Shown here: piece by piece, positions 44,635-53,776 of the stretch | How positions within the stretch are numbered: the stretch's first letter is position 1 | Layout: each line of letters begins with the position of its first letter | Source: Nocardia abscessus NBRC 100374 | Lineage (GTDB): Bacteria > Actinomycetota > Actinomycetes > Mycobacteriales > Mycobacteriaceae | Assembly: GCF_000308455.1 (NCBI RefSeq) | Contig: NZ_BAFP01000062.1 | Location: 1-64,000 of the forward strand | Reading direction: 5' to 3' | DNA length: 64,000 nt | The notes under the pieces: generated by a model | Told to the model about the DNA's origin: nothing | What the model saw: only the letters and a program-made list of their open reading frames with translations | Database searches by the model: none | Position numbers and translations under genes: made by a program

Positions 44635-45566
44635 CAGAAGTAGCCTTCGCGTTTGCGGTCTTCCATGCCTGCCTCGGAGATGCGGTCGTCGGCGCGGGTG
44701 GCCCCGCGCTCGGTGACCCGCGCCGCGGCGACCTCGGCGACCACCTCCGCGGGTGTGGCCGCGGTGGATTCGACGCAGCCGGTGCAGGTCGCGTCGCCGA
44801 CCGTGCGGAACCGTACGGTGGCCTCGTAGGGCTGCTCGCCGTCGAGCAGGTGGAGAAAACGGGTGTGCGCCAACAGCATTCCGTCGCGCTGTACCACCTG
44901 CCTGCGGTGCGCGTAGTAGAGCGGGGGCAGTTCGATGCCCTCGGCGGCGATGTAGCTCCAGATGTCCAGCTCGGTCCAGTTCGACAACGGGAACACCCGG
45001 ATGTGCTCGCCGGCCCGGTGCCTGCCGTTGTAGAGGTTCCACAGCTCGGGGCGCTGCCTGCGCGGGTCCCACTGGCCGTACTCGTCGCGGAAGCTGAACA
45101 CCCGTTCCTTGGCGCGGGCCTTCTCCTCGTCACGCCGCGCGCCGCCGAAGACCGCGTCGAAGGCTCCTTCCTGGATCGAGCGCAGCAGCGTCGTCGTCTG
45201 CAACCGGTTGCGGGAGGCGCGTGGCCCGGTTTCCTCGACCGCCCGTCCCGCATCGATGTCGTCCTGCACCCGCCCGACGACCAGGCGCAGGCTCAGGCGC
45301 GTCACCGTCTCGTCGCGGTAGGCGATCACCTCGTCGAAATTGTGCCCGGTGTCGATGTGCAGCACCGGGAACGGCAGCGGCGCGGGCCAGAAGGCCTTCG
45401 CCGCCAGGTGCAGCATCACCACCGAGTCCTTGCCGCCGGAGAACAGCAACACCGGGCGCTCGAAGGTCGCTGCCACTTCACGGAATATGTGCGCCGACTC
45501 GGCCTCGAGTGCGTCCAGATGGGGCAGCTCGTAGGTGCTCGCCGTCGACTTCGCGTACTGGCTCAC
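44634..45566 (-). CDS. cysD: Sulfate adenylyltransferase subunit 2
   Basis: A 310-residue ATP-sulfurylase small subunit of the PAPS-reductase-like fold with PP-loop LFSGGKDS (about residues 42-49) and the C-terminal [14 protein letters not shown] start. It makes APS together with CysN encoded next. A TAGAACACGTT site begins 10 nt upstream of the start, a near match to the KstR-type box at 46486. Confidence 0.95.
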   Translation of the reverse strand: MSQYAKSTASTYELPHLDALEAESAHIFREVAATFERPVLLFSGGKDSVVMLHLAAKAFWPAPLPFPVLHIDTGHNFDEVIAYRDETVTRLSLRLVVGRVQDDIDAGRAVEETGPRASRNRLQTTTLLRSIQEGAFDAVFGGARRDEEKARAKERVFSFRDEYGQWDPRRQRPELWNLYNGRHRAGEHIRVFPLSNWTELDIWSYIAAEGIELPPLYYAHRRQVVQRDGMLLAHTRFLHLLDGEQPYEATVRFRTVGDATCTGCVESTAATPAEVVAEVAAARVTERGATRADDRISEAGMEDRKREGYF

Positions 45567-45575
45567 ACCGCAAAA

Positions 45576-46475
45576 CTAGAACACGTTTCGGTTGTCGGTC
45601 AATGGCTTGTGTCCGCCGGAGTTCGCCGTCACCGCGTCGGCGGCGGCTATCAGCTCGCTGCCGCGGCGGGCGATCTCGGCACCGGTGACCGAGCGGCCGA
45701 CGTACATCGTGAGCACCATGTTCTGCCTGCCGTCGCCGTCGTAGGTCGGAGCGGCGAGCAGGCTCACCGCGTGTTCTTTGCGCGGCCGCAGGTCCGAGCC
45801 CAGGTACACCCGCTCGCCGAGGCTGGTCACCAGCTCGCCGACCAGTTCGCGCAGCTCGGGAGGTAGATCACGGTCGGCGACCCCGGCCAGCAGCGAGTAC
45901 AGCCGCCGCCCGGCCGTGGTCATGCTCTCCACCAGGAATCCGCGCTCCCGGCATTCGGCCACGACCTGGCGCAAGCGCGCTTCGTCCTGACGTAGCGGCA
46001 CGGCGGGCGGCTTGGCGAGCCAGGCGTCGAACGCCGCGTCGGTGTCCCAGAGCACGTACATCAGGCCGACCGGCGGCGCGAAGTGGTAGGCCGCGCCCAC
46101 CTTCACCAGGCCTGGGCCGGTGCTTTCCAGCACCATGATCTGCTCGCCGACCACCGCCGACGCCGTGCAGGTCGTGTGGTAGCGCGTGGAGAGTTTCTCC
46201 AGCTCGACGCGGGCGAGCGCGGAGATGGCGAAGCTGTCCTGCGCCACCCGCCCGGCCGCGATCAGCGCCGGTCCGAGCCCGTAGGTGCGGGTATCGGCGT
46301 CGCGGATCAGGTAGCCGCTCGAGGTCAGCTCGGTGAGGATGCCCAGGCAGGTCGGTTTGGCCAGGTCGAGCTCGCGGGCGAGCTCGGAGAGTCCGAAGCG
46401 TTTCCCGCGCTGTTCGACGAAGAAATCCAGGACCTGAACCACTCGTGCGGTGGGTGCGGACCGACGGCCGACCAT
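45576..46475 (-). CDS. IclR-family transcriptional regulator
   Basis: A 299-residue regulator with an N-terminal winged helix (LSELARELDLAKPTCLGILTEL, about residues 29-50) and the C-terminal IclR effector domain (about 80-270). It is divergent from the DUF1214-like/SDR/sulfotransferase trio; two dyads lie in the 84-bp gap. It likely controls that trio in response to an aromatic or steroid-derived ligand. Confidence 0.9.
   Translation of the reverse strand: MVGRRSAPTARVVQVLDFFVEQRGKRFGLSELARELDLAKPTCLGILTELTSSGYLIRDADTRTYGLGPALIAAGRVAQDSFAISALARVELEKLSTRYHTTCTASAVVGEQIMVLESTGPGLVKVGAAYHFAPPVGLMYVLWDTDAAFDAWLAKPPAVPLRQDEARLRQVVAECRERGFLVESMTTAGRRLYSLLAGVADRDLPPELRELVGELVTSLGERVYLGSDLRPRKEHAVSLLAAPTYDGDGRQNMVLTMYVGRSVTGAEIARRGSELIAAADAVTANSGGHKPLTDNRNVF
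45577..45590. promoter_or_regulatory. Near-KstR-type box upstream of cysD
   Basis: TAGAACACGTTTCG fits the KstR consensus TnnAACnnGTTnnA except for the last base. It shares the 12-mer CTAGAACACGTT with the perfect site at 46486-46499. It lies over the IclR stop codon and 10 nt before cysD, so it may be a second operator linking cysDNC to the neighbouring regulon. Confidence 0.45.
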
Positions 46476-46485
46476 TGACCACTCC

Positions 46486-46499
46486 TAGAACACGTTCTA
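46486..46499. promoter_or_regulatory. KstR-type operator
   Basis: TAGAACACGTTCTA has 6-bp perfect arms around AC and matches the published KstR consensus TnnAACnnGTTnnA at every defined position. KstR is the TetR repressor of cholesterol catabolism in mycobacteria and rhodococci. The site is 10 nt upstream of the IclR start and about 60 nt before the trio. Confidence 0.7.
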
Positions 46500-46516
46500 A
46501 TCTTTTCTCTATAGAA

Positions 46517-46535
46517 ATGTACCAGAGTGGTACAT
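46517..46535. promoter_or_regulatory. ATGTACCA-GAG-TGGTACAT inverted repeat
   Basis: Perfect 8-bp arms around a 3-bp centre, 25 bp before the preferred start of the DUF1214-like gene and 42 bp from the IclR start. It is the best candidate binding site for the IclR protein. It also argues against GTG 46527 as start codon because that codon lies inside the dyad. Confidence 0.6.
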
Positions 46536-46559
46536 ATTTGGAACACCGGAGAGAGCCTC

Positions 46560-47723
46560 TTGCTGACACAGCCGTTCGCGGACGCCATCGCCGCCGCCGA
46601 GCAGATCATCACCGGAGCCGCGCACATCCGCACCGAACAGGACCTTGTTGAGGGCTACGACTATCTGGCGGGCAGCATCCGCGCGTCGTTGCAGATGGCC
46701 TGGGCCTACGAGCGGGACTTCCCGTTCTTCGTGATGTCCACCGGTCCCTACACCAAGATGGGCCTGGACAACCCCGACACCCTCTACTTCCACTCCTATC
46801 TGCGGCCGGACGCGGAATACGTGGTGACCGGCACCCGCGGCACCACCCGCGACCTGAGCTTCCAGGTGCTCAACGGCAACTATTCGCCGGTGGACGTGCC
46901 CGACAGTCTCACCGCCTTCGACGACCGCGAGCTCGACATCCGCCCGGACGGTACCTACGAGATCCGGTTCGGGCCGGGCGAGGCGCGCCCCGGTTACGTG
47001 CACCTGGGCGCCGACGCGGCGATGCTCGTGGTTCGCGAGGTGCACAGCGATTGGGCGACCGACAAGGCGGGCACGATCCGCATCCATCGGGCGGATCGCA
47101 TCGGTGACGCGCCGCCGCCGCTGACCAAGGACGTGCTGACCAAGCGGTACGACGTAGCGGGGAAGATGCTGGTGTCGCGGCTGAAGACCTTCCTCGCCTT
47201 CCCCGAGTGGTTCTACCTGAACCTGCCGGTGAACACGCTGACCGAGCCAAGGCCGACGCCGGGCGGGCTGAGCACGCAGTTCTCCTCGGTCGGTCACTAC
47301 GAGCTGGACGACGACCAGGCCATGATCATCACGGTGCCGAAATCCGACGCCCCCTATCAGGGCTTCCAGCTCGGCAGCATGTGGTACCTGTCGCTGGACT
47401 ACATCAACCACCAGACCAGCCTCACCGCCGACCAGGCGCACGTGGACCCGGACGGGATGATCCGCCTGGTGGTCAGCGAGCACGACCCAGGTCTGACCAA
47501 CTGGATCGAGCGCACCGGGCACGCCAGGGGATACCTGCAGTTCCGCTGGCAGCGGCTGTCGCGGGAGATGAAACCGGACGACGGCCCGACCGTGGAGCTG
47601 GTGGCGGTCGCCGACCTGCCCGCCCGCTTGCCGTACTACGAGCAGGCGCGCGTCACGCCGAAGCAGTGGCGGGACCGGATCGCGGCGCGGCAGATCGCCG
47701 TCGCGGAGAGGATGCTGGGCTGA
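46560..47723 (+). CDS. DUF1214-like protein of the steroid-type locus (Rv3531c-like)
   Basis: A protein of about 387 residues resembling DUF1214-domain proteins, with segments such as MWYLSLDYINHQTSL and LRLVVSEHDPGLTNWIE-like text in its second half. TTG 46560 is preferred because GGAGAGAG lies just upstream; GTG 46527 is the longer option. With the following SDR and sulfotransferase genes it reproduces the order and sizes of Mycobacterium Rv3531c-Rv3530c-Rv3529c, part of the KstR regulon. Biochemical role unknown. Confidence 0.75.
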   Translation: MLTQPFADAIAAAEQIITGAAHIRTEQDLVEGYDYLAGSIRASLQMAWAYERDFPFFVMSTGPYTKMGLDNPDTLYFHSYLRPDAEYVVTGTRGTTRDLSFQVLNGNYSPVDVPDSLTAFDDRELDIRPDGTYEIRFGPGEARPGYVHLGADAAMLVVREVHSDWATDKAGTIRIHRADRIGDAPPPLTKDVLTKRYDVAGKMLVSRLKTFLAFPEWFYLNLPVNTLTEPRPTPGGLSTQFSSVGHYELDDDQAMIITVPKSDAPYQGFQLGSMWYLSLDYINHQTSLTADQAHVDPDGMIRLVVSEHDPGLTNWIERTGHARGYLQFRWQRLSREMKPDDGPTVELVAVADLPARLPYYEQARVTPKQWRDRIAARQIAVAERMLG

Positions 47724-48499
47724 TGTTGTTGCGGGACAAAGTGGTCGTCGTCTCCGGCGTCGGGCCGGGACTCGGGCGTGCGATCGCCGTGCAGAGCGCG
47801 AAAGCGGGGGCCGACGTGGTGCTCGCCTCCCGGACCGAGTCACGGCTGACCGAGGTGGCCAAGGAGATCACCGAACTCGGCAGGCGCGCGGTGGTCGTGC
47901 CGACCGACATCAACGACGAGGCCGCGGCGGCCAACCTGGTGGAGACCGCGCACAGCGCGTTCGGCAAGGTCGACGCGCTGGTGAACAACGCCTTCGCCAT
48001 CCCGCCCATCGTCGATCTCGCCGACGTCGACCTGGACCAGGTGCGCGCGGGCTTCGAGACGAACGTGCTGGCCGCGTTGCGCCTGACCAGGCTGTTCGTG
48101 CCCGCCCTCGCCGAAACCAAGGGTTCGGTGGTGATGATCAACTCGGCCGTTCTGCGCCACTCGCGGCGGACCTTCGGGCCGTACAAGATGGCCAAGGCCA
48201 GCCTGCTCGCGCTGGCGCAGAGCCTGGCCACCGAACTCGGACCGAAGGGCATCCGGGTGAATTCGGTCGCGCCCGGTTACATCTGGGCCGACAACCTGAA
48301 GTGGTACTTCAACTACTTGGCCCAGCAGCGGGGGATCACCCCCGAGGAGGTCTACGCCGAGACCGCGAAGACCACCGACCTGCGCAAACTGCCCGAACCC
48401 GACGAGATCGCCGACGCGGTCGTGTTCTTCGCGTCCGCGATGGCCCGCGCGATCACCGGCGCGTGCCTGGACGTCAACGCCGGCGAATACCACCACTAG
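47723..48499 (+). CDS. Short-chain dehydrogenase/reductase (Rv3530c-like)
   Basis: A 258-residue classical-SDR-like protein. The cofactor motif is GVGPGLG (about residues 12-18) and NNAFA replaces the usual NNAG. The catalytic pair is YKMAK (Tyr and Lys in Y-x-x-x-K, about residues 154-158), with Ser in MINSAVL before it. It would oxidise or reduce an alcohol/ketone, plausibly on a steroid intermediate. Its ATG overlaps the preceding stop (TGATG). Confidence 0.9.
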   Translation: MLLRDKVVVVSGVGPGLGRAIAVQSAKAGADVVLASRTESRLTEVAKEITELGRRAVVVPTDINDEAAAANLVETAHSAFGKVDALVNNAFAIPPIVDLADVDLDQVRAGFETNVLAALRLTRLFVPALAETKGSVVMINSAVLRHSRRTFGPYKMAKASLLALAQSLATELGPKGIRVNSVAPGYIWADNLKWYFNYLAQQRGITPEEVYAETAKTTDLRKLPEPDEIADAVVFFASAMARAITGACLDVNAGEYHH

Positions 48500-48502
48500 G
48501 AG

Positions 48503-49672
48503 ATGACCGTGATCGGTAGGGACGACGTCGGGACCATCGACGATCTGCACGCCTCGGCGACGAAGGTGGTCGGGCTGGACGATTTCGGGACCGACGACTA
48601 TCGCGAGGGCCTCGAGGTGTTGCTCGAGTCCTATGCCGAGGATGCCGAACTCACGCCCTTCGGCAACAAGGTCAACCGCGCCTTCCTGCGTGGCGCGCTG
48701 ATCGCCCGGCTGCTCAGCGAGGCCGCCTGGCAGCAGTTCCCGCAGCACGCCGACGTGGCCGTCGAACGGCCGATCTTCGTGACCGGTCTGCCGCGCTCGG
48801 GCACGACGGCGGTGCACCGCCTGCTCAACGCCGACCCGGCGCACCAGGGGCTGGAGATGTGGCTGACCGAGATGCCGCAGCCGCGCCCGCCTCGCGAGAC
48901 CTGGGCGAGCAATCCGGTCTACCAGCGTCTGGCCGCCGCCTACGAGAAGCATCACGTGGAGCACCCGGAATTCATGGGCGTGCACCATATCTCGGCCGAT
49001 CAGGTGGAGGAGTGCTGGCAGCTGCTGCGGCAGTCGGCCATGTCGGTGTCCTACGAGTGCCTGGCCTATCTGCCCACCTATTCCGAATGGTTGCGCGATC
49101 GGGATTGGACGCCCGCCTACCGCAGGCACCGGCGCAATCTCCAGCTGATCGGGCTGCCGGACGTGGGTAAACGCTGGGTGCTGAAGAACCCCAGCCACTT
49201 GTTCGCATCGGACGCCATTTTCGAGGTCTATCCGGACGCGCTGGTCATCCAGATGCACCGCGATCCGCGCACCATCATCGCGTCGGTGTGCAGCTTGAAC
49301 GAGCAGGCGTCGGCGGGCTGGTCGGAGAAGTTCCGCGGGCCGGTGGTGGGCGCGACGCAGCTGGATCTGTGGGCGCGCGGCGCGGAGCGGTTCCTCGCCG
49401 ACCGCAAGCGCCACGACGCAGCGCAGTTCTGCGATGTCGACTACGACGAGTTCGTCGCCGACCCGATCGGCACCGTCGAGTCGATCTACCGGCACTTCGG
49501 GCTGCCGCTGACCGGCGAGGCGAGCGCGGCGATGACCGCCTTGCATGCGGAAAGCACTTCGGGCGCCGCGCGTCCGGCGCACCGCTACACCCTCGCCGAC
49601 TTCGGTCTGACCGCCGATCAGGTGGACGCCCGGTTCGGCGCATACCGGGAAGCGCATTTCCCGGGGAGGTGA
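48503..49672 (+). CDS. Sulfotransferase-family protein (Rv3529c-like)
   Basis: A 389-residue protein with the PAPS 5'-phosphosulfate-binding loop GLPRSGTT (about residues 95-102), and a later QMHRDPRTIIASVCSL segment for 3'-phosphate binding. It could transfer sulfate from PAPS to a hydroxyl group. It is third in the trio, 3 nt after the SDR, with AGGAG before the ATG. The PAPS-forming cysD-cysNC genes lie 3 kb away. Substrate unknown; a steroid or lipid is an inference from context. Confidence 0.88.
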   Translation: MTVIGRDDVGTIDDLHASATKVVGLDDFGTDDYREGLEVLLESYAEDAELTPFGNKVNRAFLRGALIARLLSEAAWQQFPQHADVAVERPIFVTGLPRSGTTAVHRLLNADPAHQGLEMWLTEMPQPRPPRETWASNPVYQRLAAAYEKHHVEHPEFMGVHHISADQVEECWQLLRQSAMSVSYECLAYLPTYSEWLRDRDWTPAYRRHRRNLQLIGLPDVGKRWVLKNPSHLFASDAIFEVYPDALVIQMHRDPRTIIASVCSLNEQASAGWSEKFRGPVVGATQLDLWARGAERFLADRKRHDAAQFCDVDYDEFVADPIGTVESIYRHFGLPLTGEASAAMTALHAESTSGAARPAHRYTLADFGLTADQVDARFGAYREAHFPGR

Positions 49673-49826
49673 TCAATCGGTGCTCGCCGGTCGGCAAGTA
49701 CGAGCGGCGAGCACCGGAACACCGCTATCGCGAAGGCATTGCGAGCCGATCTGCATCGAGTGCACGCGCGGCCGCGCCCGGCGAGTGTGCGTCCCGCCTA
49801 CCTGCGCTTATCGAATTCGCCTGGAC

Positions 49827-49861
49827 GGCATGACATTTCGTGCATTCGTGCACAGCATGCC
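49827..49861. terminator. Bidirectional terminator-like hairpin
   Basis: Outer arms GGCATG / CATGCC enclose an inner hairpin GTGCA-TTCG-TGCAC with a stable UUCG-type tetraloop. It lies in the gap between the convergent sulfotransferase and thioesterase genes. No long T tract, so efficiency is uncertain. Confidence 0.45.
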
Positions 49862-49888
49862 ATCCGGGACCGTGCTCGCCGCGCCGCC

Positions 49889-50566
49889 TCAGGGCTGCCC
49901 GGGCTTCAGCACGATGAACAAGCCGTTCGCCTCCGCGCACAGCCGGTCACCGTCGTGCAGGGTGGCTCGCACGTAGACCTTGCGCCCCTCCTGACGTTCC
50001 GCCCACGCCCGCACCTTCAGTTCGGTGTTCAGCGGCGTGATGGAACGGTAGTCGACGGTGAGCGACGCGGTCCTGGTCACCGAGCCCGAGTGCACCGCCG
50101 CGGCCATGCCGAGCAGGTCGTCGAAGGCGATGGCGATCTGGCCGCCGTGGGCGGCGCTGTTGCCGCCGAGGTGGAAGGTGCGGAAGGTGATGCGCGCGTC
50201 GACGCCCTGCCTGCGATCGACATGATCGATGAAGAACGGCGGCAGGGTGATGTTGCCGCGGGCGGGCAGGTCGAAGCGGGTCCAGTTGGGCGTCGACCAC
50301 TCGTCCACCGCGGCGGCGTCGAGCTTGTCGTTGAGCTCCTTCAGGATGCCGATCGCGTCCACCGCCAGCTCGTCGGAGGGCGAGGCCAGCCGGACCCGGT
50401 CCATCAGACCGCGCACCTGCTCGATGAACTGCCCGTAGTGCGGCCCGCCGCGGGAGATGTCGTCCTTGGCGGCCTCGTGCGCGGCGATCAGCTCGGTCAT
50501 CGGCCGGAACCCGCCCTCGTGGTGCTCCTTGCTCGGCAGCGAGTCGCCGGCCTGCGGTTCGTTCAT
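49889..50566 (-). CDS. Hotdog-fold thioesterase (PaaI-like)
   Basis: A 225-residue protein whose C-terminal 140 residues form a hotdog domain with the HGGQIAIAFDDLLGMAA helix typical of PaaI-type acyl-CoA thioesterases. The N-terminal 85 residues are helical. It would hydrolyse an acyl-CoA. It is convergent with the sulfotransferase gene and may belong to the same lipid/steroid-related neighbourhood. Confidence 0.85.
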   Translation of the reverse strand: MNEPQAGDSLPSKEHHEGGFRPMTELIAAHEAAKDDISRGGPHYGQFIEQVRGLMDRVRLASPSDELAVDAIGILKELNDKLDAAAVDEWSTPNWTRFDLPARGNITLPPFFIDHVDRRQGVDARITFRTFHLGGNSAAHGGQIAIAFDDLLGMAAAVHSGSVTRTASLTVDYRSITPLNTELKVRAWAERQEGRKVYVRATLHDGDRLCAEANGLFIVLKPGQP

Positions 50567-50767
50567 GAGAACAAGTTATCGGTTGCCTGCTGAATGCTCG
50601 CCGGGCGGGTGCCGCGTTGCGCCGTCGCGGGCTGTCACAGCATAGGCTGGTGCGCGACCGGAGATCGCCTCTGCACCGGGGGCGCCGGCACGGTTTCGGT
50701 GGCCGGATGTCCGACCCGGCCGCGATCGACCTCTGACCGCTTTCGGCTGGCGAAAGGCTCTGTGCGC

Positions 50768-51418
50768 ATGGGTATCACCGCGGTCGTCTTCGACATGGAC
50801 GGCGTACTGATCGACTCCGAGCCGGTCTGGGAATCGGTGCGGCGCGGCTACGTCGCGGAGCAGGGCGGGCGGTGGCTGCCCGACTCTCAGCAGCGGCTGA
50901 TGGGCATGAGCACCGGTGAGTGGTCGGCCTACCTGAGCGGCGAACTCGGTGTGGGCGCGCCGCCGCAGACCGTCGCGCGGGAGGTGATCGAGCGGATGTC
51001 CGCGCGCTACGACGAGGCGGTGCCGCTGCTGCCGGGCGCCGTCGACGCCGTGCAGCGGATCAGCGAGCGCTGGCCGCTCGGGCTGGCCAGCTCGTCGCCC
51101 CGCGCGCTCATCGACACGGTGCTGGGGCGGACAGGCCTGATCGAATACTTCACCGTCACCTTCTCCACCGAAGAGGTCGATCGGGGCAAACCGGCGCCGG
51201 ACGTCTACTCGACGGTCGCGACGTTCCTGCGCAAGCAGCCGTCGGACTGTGTGGCCGTGGAGGATTCGAGCAACGGCCTGCGCTCGGCGCACGCGGCGGG
51301 GATGCGGGTGATCGCGGCGCCCCGCCCGGAATACCCACCTGCTCCCGACGCGCTGGCGCTGGCCGCGAAGGTCATCTCCGGCCTCGACGAACTCATTCCC
51401 GCACTGATCGCCGGTTGA
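50768..51418 (+). CDS. HAD-superfamily phosphatase, beta-phosphoglucomutase-like
   Basis: A 216-residue hydrolase. Motif I is FDMDGVLIDSE (Asp9 nucleophile, Asp11), motif II is SSSPR, motif III Lys lies in RGKPAPDVY, and motif IV is VEDSSNG. Closest style is the beta-phosphoglucomutase/2-deoxyglucose-6-phosphatase subfamily. An in-frame GTG at 50762 with AAAGG upstream is an equally good start. Substrate not assignable. Confidence 0.88.
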   Translation: MGITAVVFDMDGVLIDSEPVWESVRRGYVAEQGGRWLPDSQQRLMGMSTGEWSAYLSGELGVGAPPQTVAREVIERMSARYDEAVPLLPGAVDAVQRISERWPLGLASSSPRALIDTVLGRTGLIEYFTVTFSTEEVDRGKPAPDVYSTVATFLRKQPSDCVAVEDSSNGLRSAHAAGMRVIAAPRPEYPPAPDALALAAKVISGLDELIPALIAG

Positions 51419-51442
51419 GCCGCCGGCCGCATACCGGCCCGG

Positions 51443-52036
51443 TCAGTGACGGTAGGAAGTCAGCAGGGCCCGGGCGGCGGCGGTCAGGTCGTCCTCCAGC
51501 CAGTCGGGCAGCGTCGGAGCGTACACGTGGCGGCGCAGCGCCGCGTAGGGCAGATCGACGATCGCGCGGCTGACCGCATCTATCTCACGCTCGCCGTCCC
51601 GGTCGAACAGAGCACGCGCGATGCGGCGCAGATGCTCGATCAGCGGCGCGTTCATGGTGGCCAGAGTGGCCCGGAAGTCGGCGTCCGGCCCGCCGTCGAG
51701 CAGGTCGCTGGGACGCAGGTTGAGCAACAGCTTGGCGTCCTCGGGGAGTTCGCGCCCGAACCGGAGGGCGGCCCGCACCATCGCGACACCGGCCTCGATC
51801 GCGTCCGGTTCCTCGGCCGCGGCCAGGGTGCCGTCCTGGAAGCGGCGCAGCGCGCGCAGCCAAGCCGCGGTGAGCACACCGTTGCGGTTGCCGAACCGGT
51901 GGTACAGGGTGCCTACCGGAGCGCCGCTGGCCTCGGCGATCGCCGACACGCTGGCCGCGCGAGGGCCCTCGGCGAGCACCAGTGTGCGCGTTGCGTCGAG
52001 GATCACGTCGGTGTCGTGCTTGCGGGGTGGCGCCAT
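51443..52036 (-). CDS. TetR-family transcriptional regulator
   Basis: A 197-residue regulator with the helix-turn-helix SVSAIAEASGAPVGTLYHRF (about residues 29-48) and a variable ligand-binding C-terminus. It is divergent from two SRPBCC-like genes, with only 21 bp between the starts, so its operator must overlap both promoters or start codons. Confidence 0.9.
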   Translation of the reverse strand: MAPPRKHDTDVILDATRTLVLAEGPRAASVSAIAEASGAPVGTLYHRFGNRNGVLTAAWLRALRRFQDGTLAAAEEPDAIEAGVAMVRAALRFGRELPEDAKLLLNLRPSDLLDGGPDADFRATLATMNAPLIEHLRRIARALFDRDGEREIDAVSRAIVDLPYAALRRHVYAPTLPDWLEDDLTAAARALLTSYRH

Positions 52037-52057
52037 CTACTAGTACGTTCCTTCTAT

Positions 52058-52423
52058 ATGGAGCGTTTGTCCTATATTGATGAGCATGCCAGATCTGTCG
52101 ACGCGAACCGCGATCGGGCGTGGAAGGCGGTGCTGAAAGTCATGTGCCGCGACCCGCGCGAACCCAAGGCGCCGGCCGGGTTCGTTTTCGAATCCGTCGC
52201 GGAACCGCACCGCCTGGCGCTGCGCGGGCAGCACTGGTTCTCGAAGTACGCGCTGATCTTCGAACTGGACGAGGATGGCCCGAGCCGGACTCGGGTCCGC
52301 GCGCGCAGCTATGGTGATTTTCCCGGTCCGCACGGCCGGATCTATCGCGCGCTGGTGATCGGGACCGGCGGTCACCGCTTGGTGGTGCGCCGGATGCTGC
52401 GCCGGATCGCGGCGGCGGCATGA
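52058..52423 (+). CDS. Small SRPBCC-like hypothetical protein
   Basis: A 121-residue protein starting MERLSYIDEHARSV. Its beta-rich pattern (FVFESVAEPHRLALRG, YALIFELDEDG, TRVRARSYGDF) resembles START/SRPBCC ligand-binding proteins. ATG 52058 is nearest the divergent TetR gene; a very long upstream in-frame extension antisense to TetR is rejected. Stop overlaps the next ATG (ATGA). Confidence 0.72.
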   Translation: MERLSYIDEHARSVDANRDRAWKAVLKVMCRDPREPKAPAGFVFESVAEPHRLALRGQHWFSKYALIFELDEDGPSRTRVRARSYGDFPGPHGRIYRALVIGTGGHRLVVRRMLRRIAAAA

Positions 52424-52941
52424 TCCCGGGGACGGTGTGGGGCGCCACCGAGGCCGAGCGCGAGGCGCCTCTGCCGTGCGACGAGCGGCAGCCCGGCGGG
52501 TTCCAGGCTGATCGGGCGATCGGCATCGATGCGCCGCCCGCTCTCGTCTACGCCTGGTTGTGCCAGTTGCGCGTCGGTCCCTACAGCTACGACCTGCTGG
52601 ACAACTTCGGCAAACGCAGCCCGCGCCTGCGCGATCCGAAGCTCACCGAACTCGAGGTGGGGCAACGGTTCATGTCCCAGTTCGAGCTGGTGTCCTTCGT
52701 CCTGGGCAGGCACATCACCCTGATCGCGGGCAACGTGTGCGTCACCTACGCGGTGCGTCCCGTCGGCACGGGAACCCGGCTCGTGGTCCGGATACGCTTC
52801 GGCGGACCGAAACTCGTCGCCGTGGCGATGGCGATCGGCGACGTGCTCATGATGCGCAAGCAACTGCTGACGCTGAAGGAACTCGCCGAGGCCGAACACC
52901 GCACCGGCTCGGCGGCCGCCCCAGGGCGATCGCAACGCTGA
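52420..52941 (+). CDS. SRPBCC-family protein
   Basis: A 173-residue protein with the typical SRPBCC opening (AIGIDAPPALVYAWLCQLRVGPYSYD) and a C-terminal long helix. The family binds hydrophobic ligands; actual ligand unknown. Translationally coupled to the preceding small gene and probably controlled by the divergent TetR regulator. Confidence 0.82.
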   Translation: MIPGTVWGATEAEREAPLPCDERQPGGFQADRAIGIDAPPALVYAWLCQLRVGPYSYDLLDNFGKRSPRLRDPKLTELEVGQRFMSQFELVSFVLGRHITLIAGNVCVTYAVRPVGTGTRLVVRIRFGGPKLVAVAMAIGDVLMMRKQLLTLKELAEAEHRTGSAAAPGRSQR

Positions 52942-53063
52942 CGCGCCGTATCGGCACCGTGTGGGCGCGGTGGCCGCTCACCGAGGGCCGCACGACGCAG
53001 GGGCCCTCTGCTTCCCGGCGCCGATCTCGACCCGAGCGTGACGGTGGTTCGACCGGACGACGC

Positions 53064-53561
53064 TCAGCGTGGGCGCTCCACCAGGTCGAACTTCCGTTGC
53101 TCGAATCCCTCCGGCACGGTGTCGCGCACCGAGATCAGGGCGTGCGCCCAGGAGCCGAGGACGGTGTGGTCGCCCGCGATCCGGCCGTGGTCCGGCGCGG
53201 GTTCGGCGGTGAGCAAGGGCAACGGATGCATGCGGTGACGAGCCTCGTTCTCCAGCACGGTCGCTTTGTCCACGAAGATCCGCAGGTCGTGGTTGAGCAG
53301 GTACCGGCCGACGGCACCGTGTTCCGACGGTACCAGTGCTGCCACGAAACCCGCTGTTCGATAAAGATTTTCGCCGCGCCTTGAACGCGGCGCGTCTCGT
53401 CCGGCCCAGGTGACCCGTGCGGGCGTCGTGAGCAGTCGTTCGATCCCTTGCACGAGGTGGTGGCCGATCCTGGCGTGGTCCATGAGCTTCGCGCCCGCGT
53501 CCACGTAGCCGAGCACGAGATGGTCGTCGGTGCGGAGTACTGCTCGATAGAGCTGCCACAC
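53064..53561 (-). CDS. Hypothetical protein
   Basis: A 165-residue protein from a GTG start. No family recognised. It has a coherent globular look (HLVLGYVDAGAKLMDHARIGHHLVQGI, then RYLLNHDLRIFVDKATVL) and opposing frames look unlike protein, so it is probably real. It is isolated between a convergent SRPBCC gene and the ABC-GntR pair. Confidence 0.6.
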   Translation of the reverse strand: MWQLYRAVLRTDDHLVLGYVDAGAKLMDHARIGHHLVQGIERLLTTPARVTWAGRDAPRSRRGENLYRTAGFVAALVPSEHGAVGRYLLNHDLRIFVDKATVLENEARHRMHPLPLLTAEPAPDHGRIAGDHTVLGSWAHALISVRDTVPEGFEQRKFDLVERPR

Positions 53562-53776
53562 GTAGCCGTATTCCCTTCGGTGATAGTGGATTTCGTTGCA
53601 TGCTCACACGCGATTGCGGTGTGGCGATTACAGCGGCGTTACCACCGTGGTGCGGTCGAGTCGGAGGGAAGTCGATCTGGGCGCAACATAGAGCAGTTCG
53701 GACACCGCAGGGGGTGCCCGGCCGAGTCAGCTGCTCGAGTAACCCTCGATGCAGATCCGGTGTGGTGGTGGGCTGT

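Noticed and set aside
44635..45253. Frames antisense or alternate to cysD extending the cysNC gene
   Set aside because: cysD is complete in another frame with all motifs, and cysNC starts at ATG 44634.
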